From the NCBI GenBank assembly GCA_041648665.1, contig JBAZOP010000126.1, positions 1 through 6,278 on the forward strand: DNA of 6,278 bases. The letters are read 5' to 3'. A program made the position numbers and the translations under genes. The notes beneath the pieces are model-generated. The model was not told where the DNA came from. It was given only the letters and a program-made list of their open reading frames with translations, and did no database searches. Shown here in pieces: positions 3,742 through 6,278 of the stretch (within the stretch, counting starts at the first letter, position 1; the number at the start of each line of letters is the position of its first letter). The stretch comes from a bacterium (lineage in GTDB: Bacteria; UBA10199; 2-02-FULL-44-16; JAAZCA01).

Positions 3742-6081
3742 TCAGAAGAGATTCGCCCTGAAGGAGAGGCCGAATATGAAGTCCTCTGCATCAGGGAAGT
3801 GATGAAGGTCGATGCCGGCGCCCAGGCGATGGTCCTTGATGTAGAAGCCGGCAGAGGCGCCCCAGCCGTTTTCATATCCGCTCTCGCGCGTCTTTGGGTC
3901 GTTTTTTTCGTAGCGGCCCGAATATCCACAGGACAGCTCGATGTCCGAGAACTCCTCTTCGGCCGCCTTCCGCCACGACCAGGCAAACGTCGCATAGCCG
4001 GAGGGGATGACGACCAGGGAACCGTCTTTGAAGAAGAATCCGGCCTTCGCATCTGTCCGAATCCCTGCTGAGAAGAGTCTTGTCGCGTTGGCGTCGGTCC
4101 AGAGGCCCTTGCTCAGCATCGCGCTTAAGTCGATGAGGGCTGCGCCGTCCCACGACCCCTGGACGATCCTCGACATGCCTTGCATCCCGATCCCCATCTG
4201 GGGCCGCCACCGGAGCGCGTCCTCCATCTGCATCGCCTTTTTCTTCTCCAGCATCTGCCTGTACTCGTCGAAGTTGTTTTTGTACCTGGCCGACAGGGCG
4301 CGCGCCGAGTCCCTGAGCGAATCGGGCAGCGTGGGGTCCCTGGCTATGTCGTCGAGCTTTGCGAGTTTCCAGGGGTATTCGAAGAGGTCCTCGCCCTTGT
4401 AGGCGCTGATGGCGGGCAAAAGATACGCAAGGACCAGGACGTCCTCCTCTGCGTTGAAGATGTCCAGTAGCTTCCCGATGCTTCCCTGCCAGCCCGACTT
4501 CGACTCCTTGAGGAAGTAGGCGGCGGCCTTCCTGAGCTTGAGGCTCTCCTGGTCCGTGAGGGCCGCCTCCAGGAACTCCTGCTCCGCCTCCTCGCCGTGG
4601 AGGAGCAAAAGCATCAGTGTCCTGATCCGCGCGTCTTCGCTGCTGCCCGGATCGCTGTCCTCGAAGTCGGGGGCGCCGTCCATGATCCTGCGGATTCCTG
4701 CGGCCTCCAGGAAATCCTGGCCGTATCTGAGCGCGCCGGTGGTCACGACAGCGCTCAGCGCGCTGTGCGCCGATTCAACCTCCAGGTACCTCAGGCACTG
4801 CGCAAGCTCAGCCATCTCCTCCATGTCGCTTTGGCCCTCGGCCGCCGCGCGCCCGACCATGGGCTTGAGCATCTCGAAGACCTCTTTGTGATCTGCGCCG
4901 TTTGCAACGATAGCGGTCTTGAGGAGCCTCAGCGCATCGGTGCGCGCGCTTGAATCTTCGGATCCCAGGCGCTCCCTGGCCTCGCCCACTATCTCGGCGT
5001 GCAGGTCAGGGTTCTTCCCCAGCGCCTTGAGGTATTCGAGCTTCGTGTAATTTTTGTCGGAGAGTTTTTCCCTCCAATCGAAGATGATCTGGAGAGGGTC
5101 CTGGGAGGCTAGAATCCCCGGAATCTGTTCGCCAACATGTCCCATCTGCACGATCTCGACGCCGCTGCGCTTTATGTTCGGGCCCACCACGAGAACGCGG
5201 GGAGCGCTGCCTGTGCCGAAGTATTCGCTGCTCTCGGGATTCTGATCGACCCTGATGAATTTGTATAAGCCGTCACCCCTGGCTGCCTCCTCCTCGAACC
5301 AGGCGGAGAGCTCCTCGGAATGGCCCCTGGATCCTGCGATGAGCACCACGGCCTGCTCGCCGAAGCGGAGCGATTCCACGGCCTTCATCAGCTCTTCGTG
5401 CGAGGGGACGACCTCGACCGATTTTGGAAAGTACGGCAACGCGGCCTCGTTGCCCGCGAGGTCGAGGTCGCGGCTGCCGGCCTTGGAGTACATGACCGCG
5501 AGCGGATTGGACTGGTTCATGTCGTATACGGCGCGCTCGCGTATGGTGAGCACGCCGTCGCGGTTCTGGTCTGCGCGTTCCAGGTCGGCGCCGTAGAAAT
5601 ATTTCAGCCCGTTGAAGGCGATCGAGAAGGGGGGCGATGAGCCGTAGAAGAAATCGGGCTGAAAAGCGGAAGCGTCCGGCTGCATCGAGCGGGCGAAGCT
5701 GCCGGAGAAGCAGCCGCCCATGATTATCGACACGTGCGGCCTATCGCCGCGCGCGAGGTTCTCCTCGAAGAGTTTTGCGATGTCGGGGCCGTCGACGAAG
5801 TCCTTGCCCAGGTTCATCCTTGGGCCGCTGTAGCCGTGGCCGAACTGGACGAGCTGGAGCATCCCGCCGGAACCGTGGTGCCTGATCAGCCTGCCCGTGG
5901 TATCGAGAAACTCCTTTTTCGATATCGTGGTCTCGCTGATGATCCCGTCGACCGGCTCCGGCGTCTCGGCCACGACCAAGGCGTGCCCGGGATAGGAATC
6001 CACCGCTGCCCACAGGGTGTGATAGTGGCGCAGCTCCATATCGCCGCCGGCGAGGATCACTGTGATCTTCGTGTCTGCCAT
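3742..6081 (-). CDS. multidomain caspase-like (clan CD) cysteine peptidase with EF-hand loop, thioredoxin-like domain, helical region and beta-rich C-terminus (779 aa)
   Basis: Residues 1-220 form a caspase/legumain-like domain: first strand KITVILAGG (5-13), candidate catalytic H82 in LVQFGHGYSG and C124 in SIIMGGCFSGSFA, 42 residues apart as is typical of the clan. D171-QNRDGVLTIR-E182 is a textbook EF-hand loop (D171, N173, D175, T179, E182), suggesting calcium control or stabilisation. Residues 222-325 read as a thioredoxin fold (VVLIAGSRGHSEEL, YKFIRVDQNPE, SAPRVLVV with cis-Pro P294) in which SRGH replaces CxxC, so redox activity is unlikely. Residues 330-620 are helical and HEAT-like. 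From 645 the chain alternates hydrophobic and polar residues and ends in GLSFRANLF, like a small outer-membrane beta-barrel. No signal peptide is visible, and the open frame upstream of 6081 holds no ATG, GTG or TTG. The Shine-Dalgarno is weak (AAAAGG, complement of 6088-6093). Substrate is unknown; peptidase family C13 versus C14 is unresolved. Confidence 0.87.
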   Translation of the reverse strand: MADTKITVILAGGDMELRHYHTLWAAVDSYPGHALVVAETPEPVDGIISETTISKKEFLDTTGRLIRHHGSGGMLQLVQFGHGYSGPRMNLGKDFVDGPDIAKLFEENLARGDRPHVSIIMGGCFSGSFARSMQPDASAFQPDFFYGSSPPFSIAFNGLKYFYGADLERADQNRDGVLTIRERAVYDMNQSNPLAVMYSKAGSRDLDLAGNEAALPYFPKSVEVVPSHEELMKAVESLRFGEQAVVLIAGSRGHSEELSAWFEEEAARGDGLYKFIRVDQNPESSEYFGTGSAPRVLVVGPNIKRSGVEIVQMGHVGEQIPGILASQDPLQIIFDWREKLSDKNYTKLEYLKALGKNPDLHAEIVGEARERLGSEDSSARTDALRLLKTAIVANGADHKEVFEMLKPMVGRAAAEGQSDMEEMAELAQCLRYLEVESAHSALSAVVTTGALRYGQDFLEAAGIRRIMDGAPDFEDSDPGSSEDARIRTLMLLLLHGEEAEQEFLEAALTDQESLKLRKAAAYFLKESKSGWQGSIGKLLDIFNAEEDVLVLAYLLPAISAYKGEDLFEYPWKLAKLDDIARDPTLPDSLRDSARALSARYKNNFDEYRQMLEKKKAMQMEDALRWRPQMGIGMQGMSRIVQGSWDGAALIDLSAMLSKGLWTDANATRLFSAGIRTDAKAGFFFKDGSLVVIPSGYATFAWSWRKAAEEEFSDIELSCGYSGRYEKNDPKTRESGYENGWGASAGFYIKDHRLGAGIDLHHFPDAEDFIFGLSFRANLF

Positions 6082-6197
6082 CGGTAGCCTTTTATTGATC
6101 CCACTCCTGTATCGGCGGCCCTGGATATTTGTTGCTAATATGGCTCGTCTGTATCGATTTTTTAAAAATTCAGATTATTTCCAGTTATTTCAATATG
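6082..6197. other. AT-rich intergenic region upstream of the caspase-like gene
   Basis: AT-rich stretch, especially 6155-6195, with an A/T tract near 6157-6170 that is almost self-complementary. It should contain the promoter of the caspase-like gene, but I found no convincing -35/-10 pair; TTGAAA (6193-6188 on -) lacks a good partner. The octamer CTGTATCG occurs twice, at 6107-6114 and 6149-6156, in the same orientation and 42 bp apart (about four helical turns), and could be paired regulator sites. Confidence 0.35.
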
Positions 6198-6278
6198 TTA
6201 GATAGAAGCAGGATGTCTTCTGAAAGACATGGTCATGATGGCCGCGAGTATTGCGGAACTCGCCAGCCCGAGTTTCCA
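6198..6278 (-). CDS. possible C-terminal end of a membrane protein, cut by the right window edge
   Basis: Reading in from the right edge on the - strand, one frame stays open for 26 codons and ends at TAA (6200-6198). The peptide contains a hydrophobic stretch, LGLASSAILAAIMTMSF, followed by RRHPASI, which looks like a terminal transmembrane helix with a basic cytosolic tail. GC at third codon positions is high in the first 17 codons, and the orientation matches the next two genes. With so few codons this is only a suggestion. A + strand frame starting ATG at 6229 (MVMMAASIAELASPSF) is nearly as plausible as the beginning of a divergent gene. Confidence 0.33.
   Translation of the reverse strand, partial: WKLGLASSAILAAIMTMSFRRHPASI
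6213..6230. repeat. 18-bp inverted repeat near the right edge
   Basis: ATGTCTTCTGAAAGACAT has perfect 7-bp arms (ATGTCTT / AAGACAT) around CTGA. It is either an operator for a divergent gene starting near 6229 or an accident inside the 3' end of a - strand gene. No other copy was noticed. Confidence 0.3.

Noticed and set aside
3700..4071. Open frame of 123 codons on the + strand at the 3' end of the caspase-like gene
   Set aside because: Antisense to the conserved beta-rich tail, begins inside the lexA-side promoter dyad, and shows no domain.
6229..6278. Start of a divergent + strand gene (MVMMAASIAELASPSF...)
   Set aside because: Plausible codon use but only 16 codons, a weak ribosome site, and a competing - strand frame with a convincing terminal membrane helix. 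Left as an alternative, not listed separately.

Overview
The window is GC-rich, dense protein-coding DNA from a Gram-negative-looking bacterium. The combination of a CPBP intramembrane protease with EEFFFR/HxxxN motifs, a LexA whose core closely resembles UmuD, and a large caspase-like protein with an outer-membrane-style C-terminus suggests a deltaproteobacterial lineage in the broad sense (Myxococcota, Bdellovibrionota or an uncultured relative). This assignment rests on protein style only and is tentative. No tRNA, rRNA, CRISPR array, insertion sequence or replication origin was seen.

Layout, left to right: (1) the 3' part of a CPBP-family membrane protease on +, probably cut by the window edge; (2) nth (endonuclease III) on -, convergent with and overlapping the protease gene by 17 bp; (3) an AT-rich divergent promoter region (1236-1374); (4) two overlapping + strand genes (1375-2325 and 2322-2951, ATGA junction) that encode divergent paralogues of an unrecognised helical family; (5) lexA on -, tail-to-tail with the second paralogue and overlapping it by 26 bp; (6) a lexA upstream region (3514-3741) with a perfect TTGACA -35, a 20-bp operator-like inverted repeat lying across the promoter spacer, and a 46-codon upstream ORF with a strong Shine-Dalgarno that ends just inside lexA; (7) a 779-residue protein on - with a caspase-like His/Cys domain, an EF-hand loop, a thioredoxin-like domain lacking CxxC, a long helical (HEAT-like) stretch and a beta-rich C-terminus ending in Phe; (8) about 115 bp of AT-rich intergenic DNA, then what may be the last codons of another - strand membrane protein running off the right edge.

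Functionally the window holds two DNA-damage genes (nth for base excision repair, lexA for the SOS switch) with no evidence of coregulation, a tandem paralogue operon of unknown role, and a caspase-like multidomain protein directly upstream of lexA on the same strand. The most interesting points are the architecture of the caspase-like protein, the paralogue pair, and the lexA leader (operator plus small upstream ORF). A link between the SOS regulator and the caspase-like protein is only a hypothesis from adjacency.
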